From contig JANXZS010000210.1 in the NCBI GenBank assembly GCA_025355385.1, positions 1 through 35,371 on the forward strand: DNA of 35,371 bases, given 5' to 3'. Shown here one piece after another: positions 17,185 through 26,947 of this stretch. Position numbers and translations under genes: made by a program. The notes beneath the pieces were generated by a model. That model had not been told where the DNA came from. It was given only the letters and a program-made list of their open reading frames with translations, and made no database searches. The first letter of the stretch is position 1. Each line of letters opens with the position of its first letter. This DNA is from Acidobacteriaceae bacterium. Its GTDB lineage: Bacteria; Acidobacteriota; Terriglobia; Terriglobales; Acidobacteriaceae.

Positions 17185-17275
17185 AGCCTTTGCAAAATTC
17201 TGCAGCCAAAAAACGCCGCACTCCATATCGGGTGCGGACGCTTGTGAGTCTTTAGAAATTACGTGCGGGCTTCTT

Positions 17276-17389
17276 AGAGCAGAAGCAGGGATAGTGTTAT
17301 GTATCCAGCATCAGCGATGTAGGCATTTTCTTGATGAAAATGCCTGCAGAGATCTGTGGCTCATCTTAAAGTAACCCTGCTGCTGCTCT
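17276..17389 (-). repeat. 114-bp palindromic repeat element, copy 3 (full), overlapping the rplQ stop
   Basis: The ends are AGAGCAGAAGCAGGG (17276-17290) and CCCTGCTGCTGCTCT (17375-17389), an inverted pair with one mismatch. In the middle, AGGCATTTTC and GAAAATGCCT form a perfect 10-bp hairpin with a five-base loop. It is inverted relative to copy 2 and of identical length. The last two bases of the element are the first two of the reverse-complemented rplQ stop codon (17388-17390), so the element begins exactly where the alpha operon's coding sequence ends. Confidence 0.85.
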
Positions 17390-17864
17390 AGCTTTTTCCT
17401 TCGCTACCATCGGCTGGAGCATCGCCCTTGCTCATCGCCTCTTCCATCTCGGCGCGACGCTTGGTGCGAACTTCCGCACGCTTCTGCCGCTTTTCATCCA
17501 GAATCTGCTCGGTGCCCAGCAATTCGATGTAGGCCTTCTCGGCCCCGTCGCCGCGCTGGAATCCCGTACGCACTATGCGCAGGTAGCCACCATTGCGATC
17601 ACCGTAGCGAGGCGCCACCGTGTCAAAAAGACGACTGACTGATTCGCGCGTCATCAGGTAAGAGAGCGCCTGACGGCGTGCATGGAGATCACCCTTTTTA
17701 CCGAGCGTGATCATTCTTTCGACAAGGGGACGGGCTGCCTTCGCTTTGGTAAGCGTAGTCTCCACCCGGTCTTCGACGAGAATAGACGTCACCAGATTGC
17801 GCAACATCGCGCGGCGATGGCTGGTATTGCGTCCGAGTTTGTATCCTGCTTTGCGATGTCGCAT
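17388..17864 (-). CDS. rplQ: 50S ribosomal protein L17
   Basis: L17 lies near the peptide exit tunnel. The product begins MRHRKAGYKLGRN, the invariant L17 start, and contains SHRRAMLRNLVTSI and the ARPLVERMITLGK segment. It is 158 residues against about 120 in E. coli; the extra part is a charged tail (KRQKRAEVRTKRR onward). It is the last gene of the alpha operon, 113 bp after rpoA. Its stop codon is part of the terminal repeat of copy 3 of the palindromic element, which may serve as the operon's 3' end. Confidence 0.97.
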   Translation of the reverse strand: MRHRKAGYKLGRNTSHRRAMLRNLVTSILVEDRVETTLTKAKAARPLVERMITLGKKGDLHARRQALSYLMTRESVSRLFDTVAPRYGDRNGGYLRIVRTGFQRGDGAEKAYIELLGTEQILDEKRQKRAEVRTKRRAEMEEAMSKGDAPADGSEGKS

Positions 17865-17977
17865 GGTCGAATCTCTCTATCTGGAGTTCTCAGTCATTAG
17901 TGTTCAGTTGCCGGTGGCGTCCGAATCCTCTATCGCGAACGACGCACCGGTAGCTGCTGAAAACTGACTGCACTTTA

Positions 17978-19075
17978 TTAGAAGTTCTCTGGCTCGGTCT
18001 GTAGCGGAACGTCCGCTTCCAGACCCTCTTCATCGTCGTCATCGTCGAAGCGGTTGTAGCTTGCCGCCAGCGTTGCTGCCGGCAGTACGCTCGTCGGTCC
18101 GGGGACCGCGTTCCCACTTTCGTCAATCTTCATGCCCAGCGACAAACCCATCTGCGCAAGAATTTCCTTGATTTCATTCAAGGACTTGCGACCAAAGTTT
18201 TTGGTCTTCAGCATCTCGGCTTCGGTCTTCTGGACCAGTTCGCCGATGGTCTGGATGTTGGCGTTCTTCAAGCAATTGTAGCTGCGAACCGAAAGCTCCA
18301 GTTCTTCCACCGAGCGATTCAAGTTCTCGTTGCGCAACTGCAAACGACTTTCATCCGCCGCACCTGCCTCTTCAATCTCCTCCTCGAAATTGATGAAGAT
18401 GCTCATGTGATCTTTCAGCAGCTTCGCGGCCAAACCCACGGCATCGGCAGGCAGCACCGATCCGTTGGTCCAGACTTCGAGCGTCAGCTTATCAAAGTCG
18501 GTGATCTGACCCAGACGGGCTGCATCGACCGCGTAATTCACCTTGCGTACGGGCGAGTGCACTGAATCGACCGGAATAAAACCGATGCCCAGATCCGAAT
18601 CGAAGTTCTTGTCGGCAGAGATATAGCCACGGCCGCGCTTCAGGCGCATTTCCATGTCCAGCCTGCCGCCCTCGCTGACCGTCGCGATGTAGATATCCTT
18701 GTCCAGAATCTCAACGTCACCATCGGCCTCGATCATGCCCGAGGTAATTACCCCCGGCTGATCCGCGCGAAGATAGAGCGCCTTGGGACCCTCTCCGTTC
18801 AACTTGAAAGGAATCTGCTTCAGGTTGAGGATGATGTCCGTCGCGTCCTCGACTACGCCGGTGATCGATTGGAACTCGTGCAACACTCCCTCGATCTTGA
18901 CCGCGGTCACGGCCGCGCCTTCAATCGATGACAGCAGAGTGCGCCGCAGCGCGTTCCCGATGGTGGTGCCGAAGCCGCGCTCAAAAGGCTGAGCGCTGAA
19001 CTTCCCAAACTTCTCTGTCAGCGTCTCGGTTTCAACTGCAAGACGCTTCGGCTTTTGAAATCCTCTCCAAAGCAT
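17978..19075 (-). CDS. rpoA: DNA-directed RNA polymerase alpha subunit
   Basis: The alpha subunit dimerises to scaffold RNA polymerase and contacts activators and UP elements. The N-terminal domain shows [16 protein letters not shown]. The C-terminal domain, at about 255-320, contains S-V-R-S-Y-N-C-L-K and the helix-hairpin-helix around [12 protein letters not shown]. It is 365 residues, longer than E. coli (329), because of a tail with an Asp/Glu-rich run. A 170-bp spacer separates it from rpsD upstream; no further gene is supported there. Confidence 0.98.
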   Translation of the reverse strand: MLWRGFQKPKRLAVETETLTEKFGKFSAQPFERGFGTTIGNALRRTLLSSIEGAAVTAVKIEGVLHEFQSITGVVEDATDIILNLKQIPFKLNGEGPKALYLRADQPGVITSGMIEADGDVEILDKDIYIATVSEGGRLDMEMRLKRGRGYISADKNFDSDLGIGFIPVDSVHSPVRKVNYAVDAARLGQITDFDKLTLEVWTNGSVLPADAVGLAAKLLKDHMSIFINFEEEIEEAGAADESRLQLRNENLNRSVEELELSVRSYNCLKNANIQTIGELVQKTEAEMLKTKNFGRKSLNEIKEILAQMGLSLGMKIDESGNAVPGPTSVLPAATLAASYNRFDDDDDEEGLEADVPLQTEPENF

Positions 19076-19246
19076 ATCGGTTTCGCTCTCCTGCGCTGCA
19101 ATCGTCGCGAAGCATTCTGCAACGGCCGCGCTTGTTCTCCCTCGTTAATTTCAAGTACGCCGCGAGGATCCGCGGTCCCGCTCCGAACAGCCTGCGACGT
19201 CTGGCATCGTTCATGTAAAGCCCAGGCCGCTTCGACGATTCCGTGC

Positions 19247-19876
19247 TTACTTGCTGTAAAGTTCAACGATCAACTGCTCGTTAACCGGCAGATTGATATC
19301 CTCGCGCTTCGGCAGCGCGATAATCTTGCCGACTAGATTCGCCGCGTCCATGGTGATCCACTGTGGCGGCACCTGGTGACTGGCAAATTCACGGGAGATC
19401 TCAAGCAGCGTCAACTTCTTGCTGTTCTCGCGCACGCGAATTTCATCCCCCACCTTCACCTGGAACGAAGGAATGTTTACCTTGCGGCCATTCACTTCCA
19501 CGTGTCCGTGGCGGACCACCTGCCGAGCCTGGCGCCGCGATGTGGCAAGCCCCATGCGGAAGGCAACGTTATCCAAACGGCGTTCCAGTTGCTGCAGGAG
19601 CAATTCACCAGTGACGCCGGGCGCATTCGTAGCCTTCTCGTAATAGGCGCGAAACTGGCCTTCAAGGGTGAAATAAATGCGCTTGGCTTTCTGTTTCTCG
19701 CGCAACTGCAGGCCGTAGCCAACGATCTTGGCCTTGCGATCCTTGCCATGCTGGCCGGGAGCAAAATTTCGCTTCTCGATAGCGCACTTATCGGAAAAAC
19801 ATCTGGTGCCCTTCAAAAAAAGCTTGGTGCCTTCGCGACGGCAAAGGCGGCAGACTGGTCCGGTATAACGTGCCAA
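19247..19876 (-). CDS. rpsD: 30S ribosomal protein S4
   Basis: S4 is a primary 16S rRNA binder that nucleates 30S assembly and, in E. coli, represses the alpha operon. The 209-residue product starts [16 protein letters not shown] and has four cysteines (9, 12, 26, 31) that form the zinc-binding form of S4. The S4 RNA-binding domain follows around 95-155, with the [13 protein letters not shown] signature. It lies between rpsK and rpoA as usual. Confidence 0.98.
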   Translation of the reverse strand: MARYTGPVCRLCRREGTKLFLKGTRCFSDKCAIEKRNFAPGQHGKDRKAKIVGYGLQLREKQKAKRIYFTLEGQFRAYYEKATNAPGVTGELLLQQLERRLDNVAFRMGLATSRRQARQVVRHGHVEVNGRKVNIPSFQVKVGDEIRVRENSKKLTLLEISREFASHQVPPQWITMDAANLVGKIIALPKREDINLPVNEQLIVELYSK

Positions 19877-20009
19877 TTTCTTTCTCCTGTTTCAGAGGAC
19901 GATCAGTTTACGGAGTGGCACTCCTTCAATCCCGATCCCCTGTTTAACTTCTAGTCTCTAGCGCTAAAGCCTCAGACCCATAAACTCCTACCCACAGTCA
20001 GAAGCTGAT

Positions 20010-20429
20010 TTACACCCGGCGCCGCTTCGGCGGACGGCAGCCGTTGTGCGGGATCGGCGTAACGTCGCGGATCGAGCGGACATCCAGGCCCGCCGCCGCC
20101 AACGCTCGCACTGCGGACTCACGACCAGACCCCGGGCCGCTGACGCGCACATCCACCGAGCGTAGACCGTGATCCCGCGCTTGGTTCGCCGCATTCTGTG
20201 CTGCCTGCTGCGCCGCGAAAGGAGTGCCCTTACGCGATCCACGGAAGCCAAGTGAGCCCGAACTCTTCCAGGAGAGCGTGTTGCCCTGGCCATCCGTGAT
20301 GGTCACGATGGTGTTGTTGAACGTGGCCTGGACATACACCAATCCATAAGGAACGTTCTTGCGCTCGCGCTTCTTGAACTTCTTGTTCTTGCCGGCCTTC
20401 CCCGCAGTACCCTTCTCTGGCTTTGCCAT
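20010..20429 (-). CDS. rpsK: 30S ribosomal protein S11
   Basis: S11 forms part of the 30S platform near the mRNA exit. After a basic N-terminal tail of about 20 residues, the protein shows the core [20 protein letters not shown] and ends in the typical [13 protein letters not shown]. The 139 residues fit the family. The ATG overlaps the rpsM stop by one base (TAATG), so the two are translationally coupled. Confidence 0.98.
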   Translation of the reverse strand: MAKPEKGTAGKAGKNKKFKKRERKNVPYGLVYVQATFNNTIVTITDGQGNTLSWKSSGSLGFRGSRKGTPFAAQQAAQNAANQARDHGLRSVDVRVSGPGSGRESAVRALAAAGLDVRSIRDVTPIPHNGCRPPKRRRV

Positions 20430-20815
20430 TAGGTTTTCGATACCGCTTTCTTACGGTTCGTGACCGTACCCTTGCGCGGACCCTTGCGGGTGCGGGCGTT
20501 GGTGTGGGTGCGCTGACCGCGCGTCGGCAAATTGCGACGATGGCGGAGCCCACGATAAGACTGAATATCGATCAGGCGCTTGATGTGCATGGAGACGTCC
20601 TTGCGGAGATCGCCTTCCACATTGCCCTCTTCTTCAATCGCCATACGGATGCGGTTGACCTCGTCTTCGCCGAGATCCTGGATCTTCTTCAACGGGTCCA
20701 CATTGGCCGTCGCCAGGATGCGCAGCGCACGCGGGTTGCCGATCCCAAAAATATAGGTGAGCGCGATCCGGGCCTGCTTGTTGCGGGGCAGATCCACGCC
20801 AGCAATACGTGCCAT
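20429..20815 (-). CDS. rpsM: 30S ribosomal protein S13
   Basis: S13 in the 30S head contacts the P-site tRNA and forms intersubunit bridges. It begins [14 protein letters not shown] and contains the helix-two-turn-helix IFGIGNPRA and the signature [15 protein letters not shown]. Length is 128 residues, slightly longer than usual at the basic tail. AGAAGGAA precedes the ATG. The 173-bp region upstream has a small GC hairpin and could be the site of S4-type feedback, as in the E. coli alpha leader; this is inference. Confidence 0.98.
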   Translation of the reverse strand: MARIAGVDLPRNKQARIALTYIFGIGNPRALRILATANVDPLKKIQDLGEDEVNRIRMAIEEEGNVEGDLRKDVSMHIKRLIDIQSYRGLRHRRNLPTRGQRTHTNARTRKGPRKGTVTNRKKAVSKT

Positions 20816-20988
20816 GCTGATTCCTTCTAATACCGCAGTCAGTCATGATTGCGGCGGTTGTGGCGCACCGGACTTCCGGTTTGCCGATTGAAACGAGCCT
20901 CGGGGTTCATCGCAAGCCTGAATTGGCTAACTAGCCCCTGCCTCTTTGGCGGTCGGCACGTCTTTCGATACACGCAAATGACAGGGCT

Positions 20989-21102
20989 CTAACCCTGGCG
21001 CTGCTTGTGCTTCGCATTCTCGCAGATCACCCGCACCACCCCACGGCGATGGATGACCTTGCACTTGTCGCAAATCTTCTTAACCGATGCCCGAACCTTC
21101 AT
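20989..21102 (-). CDS. rpmJ: 50S ribosomal protein L36
   Basis: This short gene of 37 codons translates as [20 protein letters not shown] followed by [17 protein letters not shown], the standard L36 sequence. The C-x2-C ... C ... H zinc site is complete. The stop is TAG at 20989-20991. It lies between infA and rpsM, the normal position. Confidence 0.97.
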   Translation of the reverse strand: MKVRASVKKICDKCKVIHRRGVVRVICENAKHKQRQG

Positions 21103-21181
21103 TTACAACTCCTAAACTCAAAAACGAGCAATCAGTCTTCAGCGGTCAAGGATAAACCTGACAAACTAAAAACTGACAACT

Positions 21182-21400
21182 TCACTTATAGCGGTAGACA
21201 ATCCGCCCACGCGTCAAATCGTACGGGCTCAACTCCACCGCAACCCTGTCGCCAGGAAGAATACGGATAAAATTCTTTCGCATACGCCCCGAGACATGCG
21301 CCAGGACCTGGTGCTTGTTCTCCAACTCAACCTTGAACATGGCATTGGGCAACGTCTCAACGACCACTGCCATCACCTCAATCGCGTCTTCCTTCGACAA
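21182..21400 (-). CDS. infA: Translation initiation factor IF-1
   Basis: IF-1 is a small OB-fold protein that occupies the 30S A site during initiation. The 72 residues match the family length and show [26 protein letters not shown] and the ending RGRIVYRYK. It sits between map and rpmJ in the spc/alpha region, as in many Gram-positives and acidobacteria. Confidence 0.98.
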   Translation of the reverse strand: MSKEDAIEVMAVVVETLPNAMFKVELENKHQVLAHVSGRMRKNFIRILPGDRVAVELSPYDLTRGRIVYRYK

Positions 21401-21455
21401 TCCGTGTCCTGATTCCGCCTGGCGACCTTCGCCGCAGGCTCGGTTCCGAAACCTT

Positions 21456-22205
21456 CTACGTCAGCACTACCGCACCGTTGGCCGTTACTGCAACCGTGTG
21501 CTCGAAGTGGGCGCTCATACTTCCATCCTGAGTTACTGCCGTCCAACCATCCCCCAGAACCTGCACCCCGGGCTTTCCCGCATTCACCATTGGCTCGATC
21601 GCGATTACCATGCCCTCGCGCAGTTTCAATCCCATACCGCGGCGGCCGTAGTTCGGAACCTGCGGATCTTCATGCATCTGCGTGCCAATCCCGTGCCCTA
21701 CAAAATCACGTACCACACTGAAGCCGTCCGACTCGACCACTTCCTGAACGGCCGCGCCGACATCGCCCAGGGTTGCTCCGACCTTTACCATCCGGATAGC
21801 ACTGTCGAGCGATGCCTTGGTCACTTCCAGAAGCCGCAAGGTTTCGGGATTCACCTTCTCGCCCACCGGAACCGTGATCGCCGAATCGCCATAATACCCG
21901 TCCATCACCAGGCCAAAATCCAGGGAGACGATGTCCCCTTCCCGCAGTACCTTCGTCGCCGAAGGAATACCGTGCACCACCTCTTCGTTCACCGAAGCGC
22001 ACACGGAGCCGGGATAACCGTGGTACCCCTTGAATGCGGGGATTGCCCCCAGTTCCAGCGTCTTCCGCTCCGCCTCCACGTCGAGATCGAGAGTTGTGAC
22101 GCCGGGTTTGACCAGACTCGCCAGGTGCTGCAGGACCTGACGGGTTGCTGCCCCCGCGCGCCGCATCTTCTCAATTTCCTGCGGCGTCTTGATCATGATC
22201 GCCAT
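21456..22205 (-). CDS. map: Type I methionine aminopeptidase
   Basis: Map removes the N-terminal methionine from nascent proteins. The 249-residue protein shows all metal-binding positions: the aspartates in SLDFG and YYGDSAIT, the histidine in [11 protein letters not shown], and the glutamates in AIEPM and [25 protein letters not shown] is the typical substrate-pocket segment. The ATG at 22205 gives M-A-I-M-I-K; the ATG three codons on would also be acceptable. It follows adk by seven bases. Confidence 0.97.
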   Translation of the reverse strand: MAIMIKTPQEIEKMRRAGAATRQVLQHLASLVKPGVTTLDLDVEAERKTLELGAIPAFKGYHGYPGSVCASVNEEVVHGIPSATKVLREGDIVSLDFGLVMDGYYGDSAITVPVGEKVNPETLRLLEVTKASLDSAIRMVKVGATLGDVGAAVQEVVESDGFSVVRDFVGHGIGTQMHEDPQVPNYGRRGMGLKLREGMVIAIEPMVNAGKPGVQVLGDGWTAVTQDGSMSAHFEHTVAVTANGAVVLT

Positions 22206-22212
22206 CGGCAGA

Positions 22213-22929
22213 TCAACTCCTCAACCGCTCGGCGGCGGCCAGTATTCCGGCGGCAACCCGATCAACCGCCTGCTCGCCGTCAACCTCTGCAAAACGACCC
22301 AGAGAATGGTAGTGTTCGATCACGGGAGTCGTCTGCGACTCATAAGTCCGCATGCGCTCTTCGAAGACTCTCTCCGTATCGTCCGCACGCTGCACCAATG
22401 GCGTGCCGTCCACATCACACACCATAGCCGACTTCGGCGGCTGGGTATAAACGTTGTAGATATGCTGGCAGGCGAGACAGGTGCGACGTCCAGTGATACG
22501 ACGCAACAACTGAGTATAACCCACCCGGATACTCACGGCAACGACGGGGAGCGGACTGTTCTCCTCCGCCAGATGCTTATCCAACCACTCGGCCTGCCCC
22601 AGAGTCCGGGGAAAGCCATCCAGAATATAGCCTTCACTGGTGTCCGGTTCGGCAAGCCTAGCCGCCACCATGCGATTCACCAGGTCGTCGGGAACTAGTT
22701 CGCCGCGCCCCATGATCTCCTTGGCAAGCTTGCCAACTTCGGTCCCTCTCGCCACGTTGCCGCGCAAGATGTCGCCGGTCGAGATCTGAGGAATTTTCCA
22801 GACCTTCGCTAATTCCTGGGCCTGTGTCCCTTTGCCAACTCCCGGAGCTCCCAGTAACAGGATTGGTCCGGGAATCAATTTCCGCGAAACAGCACTCACT
22901 GTGTCTTCTTCTAAACTCGGCGCTTTCAC
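22213..22929 (-). CDS. adk: Adenylate kinase
   Basis: Adk interconverts AMP, ADP and ATP. The P-loop GAPGVGKGTQ is at about residues 27-36, preceded by a 20-residue extension unusual for the family. The NMP-binding part (STGDILR) and GFPRT follow. The LID carries C-L-A-C and, later, C-D-V-D, the pattern of a zinc-stabilised LID. The start is GTG 22929, which shares one base with the secY stop (TAGTG), indicating coupling. The total of 238 residues is a little longer than typical (about 215). Confidence 0.96.
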   Translation of the reverse strand: MKAPSLEEDTVSAVSRKLIPGPILLLGAPGVGKGTQAQELAKVWKIPQISTGDILRGNVARGTEVGKLAKEIMGRGELVPDDLVNRMVAARLAEPDTSEGYILDGFPRTLGQAEWLDKHLAEENSPLPVVAVSIRVGYTQLLRRITGRRTCLACQHIYNVYTQPPKSAMVCDVDGTPLVQRADDTERVFEERMRTYESQTTPVIEHYHSLGRFAEVDGEQAVDRVAAGILAAAERLRS

Positions 22930-24326
22930 TACCAGTTCCTTCTTCCCCGTATGCGGCCGCTCTTGGGGGAGAACCCTTCATAGTGGCGCATGATGAGCTG
23001 GGATTCCACCTGGTTGATCGTGTCCATGGCGACGCCCACTACGATCAGTAGCGAGGTGCCACCGAAGTAGAAGTTGACGCCTAGCCCGTGGGTCACCCAG
23101 ATCGGCAGCCTCTCAAAAAATGGGCCGACCAGCCATAAATTGTTCAGGTGAATGCCGCTGATCAGGATCTGAGGGACCAGCGAAATCACTATAAGGTACA
23201 GCGCGCCCACCAGCGTGATGCGCGTAAGGATATCGTTGATGTAGTCGGAGGTCCGCTTGCCAGGGCGGATACCAGGAATAAAGCCACCGTACTTCCGCAT
23301 GTTGTCCGCGATGTCACTCGGTCGGAAAACAATCGAGATATAGAAGTACGCGAAGAAGATAATCGCAACCATGTACAGCAGTTCGTACCAAGGCTCTCCT
23401 GGACGCATGCCCTCGAAAACCCGCGATAGAAAATTGCTGTTATGCACCCAACTCACATTGGCAAACAACAATGGGGCGGAAAGAATCGAACTGGCAAAGA
23501 TGACCGGCATGACTCCGCCGGAGTTCACCTTCAGAGGCAGATGCGTCGATTGACCACCCATCAGCCTGCGTCCCACAATGCGCTTGGCGTATTGCACCGG
23601 AATGCGCCGCTCACTGCGCTCGACAAAGACAATGAACGCAACAATAGCGATCATGGCCGCCACCAGCAGGATCAGCGCCGGAACCGTCAAGGCTCCCCAT
23701 GCCTGGGTTTTCGCTTTATCGACGAGGTCGGCGATCCCCCGGGGGATTCCAACTACGATGCCCGCGAAGATCAGCAGGCTCATCCCGTTGCCCACGCCGC
23801 GGTCGGTGATCTGTTCACCCAACCACATGATGAATGCCGTTCCCGTCGTCAGGGTTAGCACGGTCATCAGGACGAAGCCTAATCCGGGATTCAATACGTA
23901 AGAGACGCCGCCCGCCCCACTGTTCAAAGTCAGGGCAATGGCGCCGGATTGCACCGCCGCCAGAATGACGGTGAGGTACCGGGTCCATTGCGTAATCTTG
24001 CGTCGCCCTAGCTCGCCTTCCTTCTGCAGCCGCGCCAATGGCTCATACACGACGGTCAGTAGCTGGAAGATGATCGATGCCGTGATGTACGGCATGATGC
24101 CGAGCGCGAAAACCGTCATGCGGCGCATGTTTCCGCCGCTGAACAAGTCGACCATGCCAAGAGCGCTGCCACTCTGCTGATCAAAAAACTGCGCGAGAAG
24201 CTTGGTGTTGACGCCGGGAGTCGGAATATGAGCGCCCAGCCGGTAAATTGCCAGTAGACCGAGCGTAAACAACACGCGCTTGCGCAGGTCGGGAATGCGG
24301 AAGATATTGGCGATCTTCTCAAACAT
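22929..24326 (-). CDS. secY: Preprotein translocase subunit SecY
   Basis: SecY is the channel of the Sec translocon in the cytoplasmic membrane. The 465-residue protein has about ten hydrophobic segments and the family motifs YRLGAHIPTPGV after the first helix, FALGIMPYITASIIFQLL, GNGMSLLIFAGI and ERSERRIPVQYAKR. The C-terminus YEGFSPKSGRIRGRR is also typical. It lies between rplO and adk in the standard spc order. Confidence 0.98.
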   Translation of the reverse strand: MFEKIANIFRIPDLRKRVLFTLGLLAIYRLGAHIPTPGVNTKLLAQFFDQQSGSALGMVDLFSGGNMRRMTVFALGIMPYITASIIFQLLTVVYEPLARLQKEGELGRRKITQWTRYLTVILAAVQSGAIALTLNSGAGGVSYVLNPGLGFVLMTVLTLTTGTAFIMWLGEQITDRGVGNGMSLLIFAGIVVGIPRGIADLVDKAKTQAWGALTVPALILLVAAMIAIVAFIVFVERSERRIPVQYAKRIVGRRLMGGQSTHLPLKVNSGGVMPVIFASSILSAPLLFANVSWVHNSNFLSRVFEGMRPGEPWYELLYMVAIIFFAYFYISIVFRPSDIADNMRKYGGFIPGIRPGKRTSDYINDILTRITLVGALYLIVISLVPQILISGIHLNNLWLVGPFFERLPIWVTHGLGVNFYFGGTSLLIVVGVAMDTINQVESQLIMRHYEGFSPKSGRIRGRRNW

Positions 24327-24388
24327 GTTCTAGGACTTCCGATCAGGCGCCAGCAACCGGGCGCCCTTCCATTAAACATCCGCCGCGG

Positions 24389-24835
24389 TTACGCGATCAG
24401 GATTGCCTTGCCGCCAGCCTTCTCGATCTTCTCCTGGGCGGCCTTGGAAAACTTGTGAGCGTGCACGGTCACTGCCACCGTGATCTCGCCATTCGCCAAT
24501 ATCTTGAGCAATCCATCGCGCTTCTTCATGAAGCCTAACTCGGTCAGCCTCTCAACCGTCAGCTCCGCCTCGCCAATCTCGGCTATACGATCGAGATTCA
24601 GCACGGTATATTCGGTGCGGAAAATATTGGTAAAGCCGCGCTTCGGCAGACGACGGTGCAACGGCATCTGGCCGCCTTCAAAGCCGCGCATCAGGCTCGT
24701 GCCCGTACGCGAACCCTGCCCCTTGTGGCCGCGAGTAGAGGTTTTGCCCATGCCGGAGCCCATGCCTCGACCCACACGCTTGGGCCCGGTATTTGCCTTC
24801 TTCGGCGCTCTTAAATTGGATAAATTCTTTGCCAT
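24389..24835 (-). CDS. rplO: 50S ribosomal protein L15
   Basis: L15 is an early assembly protein of the large subunit. The start chosen is ATG 24835 ([14 protein letters not shown]), with GAGGGG three bases upstream; the frame is open 21 codons further without a recognisable L15 N-terminus. The glycine- and arginine-rich [20 protein letters not shown] and [18 protein letters not shown] are diagnostic. The C-terminal domain ends around [15 protein letters not shown]. Length is 148 residues. Confidence 0.96.
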   Translation of the reverse strand: MAKNLSNLRAPKKANTGPKRVGRGMGSGMGKTSTRGHKGQGSRTGTSLMRGFEGGQMPLHRRLPKRGFTNIFRTEYTVLNLDRIAEIGEAELTVERLTELGFMKKRDGLLKILANGEITVAVTVHAHKFSKAAQEKIEKAGGKAILIA

Positions 24836-24957
24836 CTTCCCCTCGCTTAGCGCCAGCAGGTGACCCCGGTTGACTCGCGTTTTGCTGCGCACTTGCACGT
24901 CACTGGTGCGTTTTCAATTCTTAAGGACTCAAGACCCATCCCGCTACGGCGGTGGGC

Positions 24958-25152
24958 TCAGTCGACAATGCGCACGAGGTGCGGAATCGCCTTCACCATG
25001 CCGCGGATCGACGGCGTATCTTCCCGCAGCACGATCTGGTTCAGCCGGGTAAAGCCCAGGCCCTTTACCACCTTGCGGTGCTTCTCTGGCGTCGAGTTCT
25101 TAGAGCGAAAATACTCGATTCGAATCATCGTTTTTGTCTGGTCGTCTGCCAT
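24958..25152 (-). CDS. rpmD: 50S ribosomal protein L30
   Basis: L30 is a small large-subunit protein. The 64 residues include IRIEYFRSKNSTPEKHRKV, GLGFTRLNQIVLREDTPSI and RGMVKAIPHLV, the normal L30 pattern. It starts two bases after the rpsE stop, so it is probably coupled to it. A 122-bp spacer separates it from rplO. Confidence 0.97.
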   Translation of the reverse strand: MADDQTKTMIRIEYFRSKNSTPEKHRKVVKGLGFTRLNQIVLREDTPSIRGMVKAIPHLVRIVD

Positions 25153-25154
25153 GG

Positions 25155-25664
25155 CTATAGCTCCTGCACGCTCTTACCGCGCATCGCGGCTACTTCTGCG
25201 CGGTCGCGGAGTTGCACCAGCGCGTCAAAGGTCGCCTTGATCACGTTGTGCGGGTTGGCTGTTCCCAGGCTCTTGGTGAGAACATTCTGGATGCCAGCCG
25301 AGGTCATCACCGCACGAACAGCACCGCCGGCAATCACGCCTGTGCCTTGAGGAGCCGGCTTCAGGAGGACGTGGCCAGAGCCGTAACGGCCCAGCACCTG
25401 GTGAGGAATCGTGGTATCCGTCAGATTGATGCGAACCAGATTCTTCTTGGCCGACTCGATTCCCTTGCGGATTGCCTGGGGAACTTCCTTAGCCTTGCCC
25501 GAACCATAACCCACCACTCCGGCAGATGCATCGCCCACCACCACCAGTGCCGCGAAAGACATATTCTTGCCGCCCTTCACTACCTTGGTGACGCGGTTGA
25601 TGGCCACAACCTGATCTTTCAGGTTGAACTGACCAGCATCGAGTTTCTTCTTCTGCATTCCCAT
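25155..25664 (-). CDS. rpsE: 30S ribosomal protein S5
   Basis: S5 lines the mRNA entry channel and affects accuracy. The start ATG 25664 gives 169 residues, the usual length, with AGGA four to five bases upstream; a GTG at 25721 would add 19 residues not seen in the family. The segments [33 protein letters not shown] and [16 protein letters not shown] identify the double-stranded RNA-binding and S5-fold domains. Confidence 0.96.
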   Translation of the reverse strand: MGMQKKKLDAGQFNLKDQVVAINRVTKVVKGGKNMSFAALVVVGDASAGVVGYGSGKAKEVPQAIRKGIESAKKNLVRINLTDTTIPHQVLGRYGSGHVLLKPAPQGTGVIAGGAVRAVMTSAGIQNVLTKSLGTANPHNVIKATFDALVQLRDRAEVAAMRGKSVQEL

Positions 25665-25725
25665 TGGCTTCCTGATCCTTCCGCGCGGCCGCACCTGCGA
25701 GCTGCGCCTCAACCCCGGCACTCAA

Positions 25726-25767
25726 CCCTTAAAACTCAAATCTTAAAACTCGAATCTTAGAACTCAA
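25726..25767 (-). repeat. Three tandem 14-bp repeats at the rplR 3' end
   Basis: Three near-identical 14-mers follow each other at 25726, 25740 and 25754, with the core CTTAAAACTC. The third unit includes the TAA stop of rplR (25757-25759) and the others fill the rplR-rpsE spacer. A related single unit occurs near 24919. Confidence 0.8.
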
Positions 25768-26113
25768 GCCCTGCTTCGCGCGCCGCATCTGCGAGTGCCT
25801 TGATGCGCCCGTGGTAGAGATACCCGCCGCGATCGAAGACCACCCTCTTAATGCCTTTTTCCTTCGCCCGCTCGGCAATCAGCTTTCCGACTTCCTTCGC
25901 CGCCGCAACGTTACCGCCCGCCTTTACCTTGGCGGCCAGCGTCGAAGCCGAAACCAGCGTTACACCTTGCGAATCGTCGATGACCTGAGCATAGATATGG
26001 TTCAGGGAGCGATAGACGTTTAGCCGCGGACGCTCAGTCGTGCCGTCCATCTTCTCGCGAATGCGAAAGTGAACACGCTGGCGAGCCACATTTCTCTGTC
26101 TCTGCGGAATCAT
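25757..26113 (-). CDS. rplR: 50S ribosomal protein L18
   Basis: L18 binds 5S rRNA. The 118-residue product shows [35 protein letters not shown] and the final [24 protein letters not shown], all standard L18 segments. It lies between rplF and rpsE. Its stop codon is part of the tandem 14-bp repeat. Confidence 0.98.
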   Translation of the reverse strand: MIPQRQRNVARQRVHFRIREKMDGTTERPRLNVYRSLNHIYAQVIDDSQGVTLVSASTLAAKVKAGGNVAAAKEVGKLIAERAKEKGIKRVVFDRGGYLYHGRIKALADAAREAGLEF

Positions 26114-26128
26114 ATTCTTTCCTATCAG

Positions 26129-26150
26129 CGGAGCCGCCTTGCGGCCTCCG
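26129..26150. other. Strong hairpin in the rplF-rplR spacer
   Basis: CGGA-GCCGC pairs with GCGGC-(C)-TCCG around a three-base loop, giving about nine to ten GC-rich pairs. On the forward strand it is followed by TTCGGTTTTT, so as a terminator it would act on antisense transcripts rather than on the operon. On the operon strand it is a plain mRNA hairpin. Confidence 0.55.
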
Positions 26151-26160
26151 TTCGGTTTTT

Positions 26161-26184
26161 AAGCTCTCAGCTGTCAGCAGCTCG
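26161..26184. repeat. Degenerate AGCT-type short repeat, rplF-rplR spacer
   Basis: The sequence AAGCTCTCAGCTGTCAGCAGCTCG consists of loose copies of a seven-base unit (AGCTGTC/AGCTCTC). Similar tracts occur in other spacers of this cluster at 31961-31986 and 32859-32888. Confidence 0.5.
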
Positions 26185-26242
26185 AATCGCAACCCTATCT
26201 ATCACTCTAGCTGACCGCTGCCTGTTCATCAGACTGGGTTCC

Positions 26243-26782
26243 TTACTTGGCGCCCGTCTTGCCAACCTTCTTCTTCAGCTTCTCACCGGTATAACGCACA
26301 CCCTTGTTCTTATAAGGATCCGGCTTGCGCAGCGAGCGCATGTCCGCCGCCACCTGGCCAACCTTCTGGCGATCGATGCCACTGACCGTCAGGTGGGTTT
26401 GTTTGGGATCAATCGCCACGTCTATACCAGTGGGGAGCGGAAACTCGATGGGATGGGAGTAGCCCAGGGTAAATACCACGGTTCCCTTACCCTTCAGCTC
26501 GGCGCGGTAACCGATGCCAACAATGTCCAGCTCCTTGGACCAGCCCTTGGTTACGCCCTCAACGGCATTCGACACCAGTGCTCTGGTCAGGCCGTGCAGC
26601 GCCGCCTGCGAATCGTTCTCGCGAACCGCGTGCAAGACTCCATCGACGGTCTCGAGCGTAATGCCCTTCGCTACCAGCGCCTGCAGCTTGCCCTTAGGTC
26701 CCTCGACCAAAACGGTATTGCCCAGGAGCGTGTACTTCACTCCCGCTGGCAACGCAATCGGTTTCCTACCAATACGCGACAT
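26243..26782 (-). CDS. rplF: 50S ribosomal protein L6
   Basis: L6 lies near the factor-binding site of the large subunit. It begins [15 protein letters not shown], contains the two L6 repeats, and has the diagnostic [23 protein letters not shown] at the C-terminus. Length is 179 residues, as expected. It is separated from rpsH by 165 bp, a wide spacer containing a strong hairpin. Confidence 0.98.
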   Translation of the reverse strand: MSRIGRKPIALPAGVKYTLLGNTVLVEGPKGKLQALVAKGITLETVDGVLHAVRENDSQAALHGLTRALVSNAVEGVTKGWSKELDIVGIGYRAELKGKGTVVFTLGYSHPIEFPLPTGIDVAIDPKQTHLTVSGIDRQKVGQVAADMRSLRKPDPYKNKGVRYTGEKLKKKVGKTGAK

Positions 26783-26914
26783 AATCCAACCCTTGAATGC
26801 TTGCGAGTCCCGCAGCCGCCTGTCTCAGGCTTGGCCCCGTTCCACTGCAGCGATGCAGCCTATGCACCCTAATCCTTAATCACTTCAAACGGCTCCTGAT
26901 GCTAGCCGGAACAA

Positions 26915-26939
26915 CGCCGGAGGCGTGATCCGCCTGGCG
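26915..26939 (-). other. Hairpin just downstream of rpsH
   Basis: CGCC-GG-AGGCG pairs with CGCCT-GGCG with a two-base bulge and a five-base loop. It lies eight bases after the rpsH stop in the transcript. It may be a processing or stability structure; it lacks a T-tract. Confidence 0.5.
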
Positions 26940-26947
26940 TGCAGCAC

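Noticed and set aside
17220-17250. Hairpin CCGCAC/GTGCGG after the VanZ gene as a terminator
   Set aside because: The stem is short and no T-tract follows directly; the evidence is too weak to annotate.
21315-22427. 370-codon forward open frame opposite map
   Set aside because: Methionine aminopeptidase on the reverse strand is complete and the antisense product is His/Arg-rich, as expected of a shadow.
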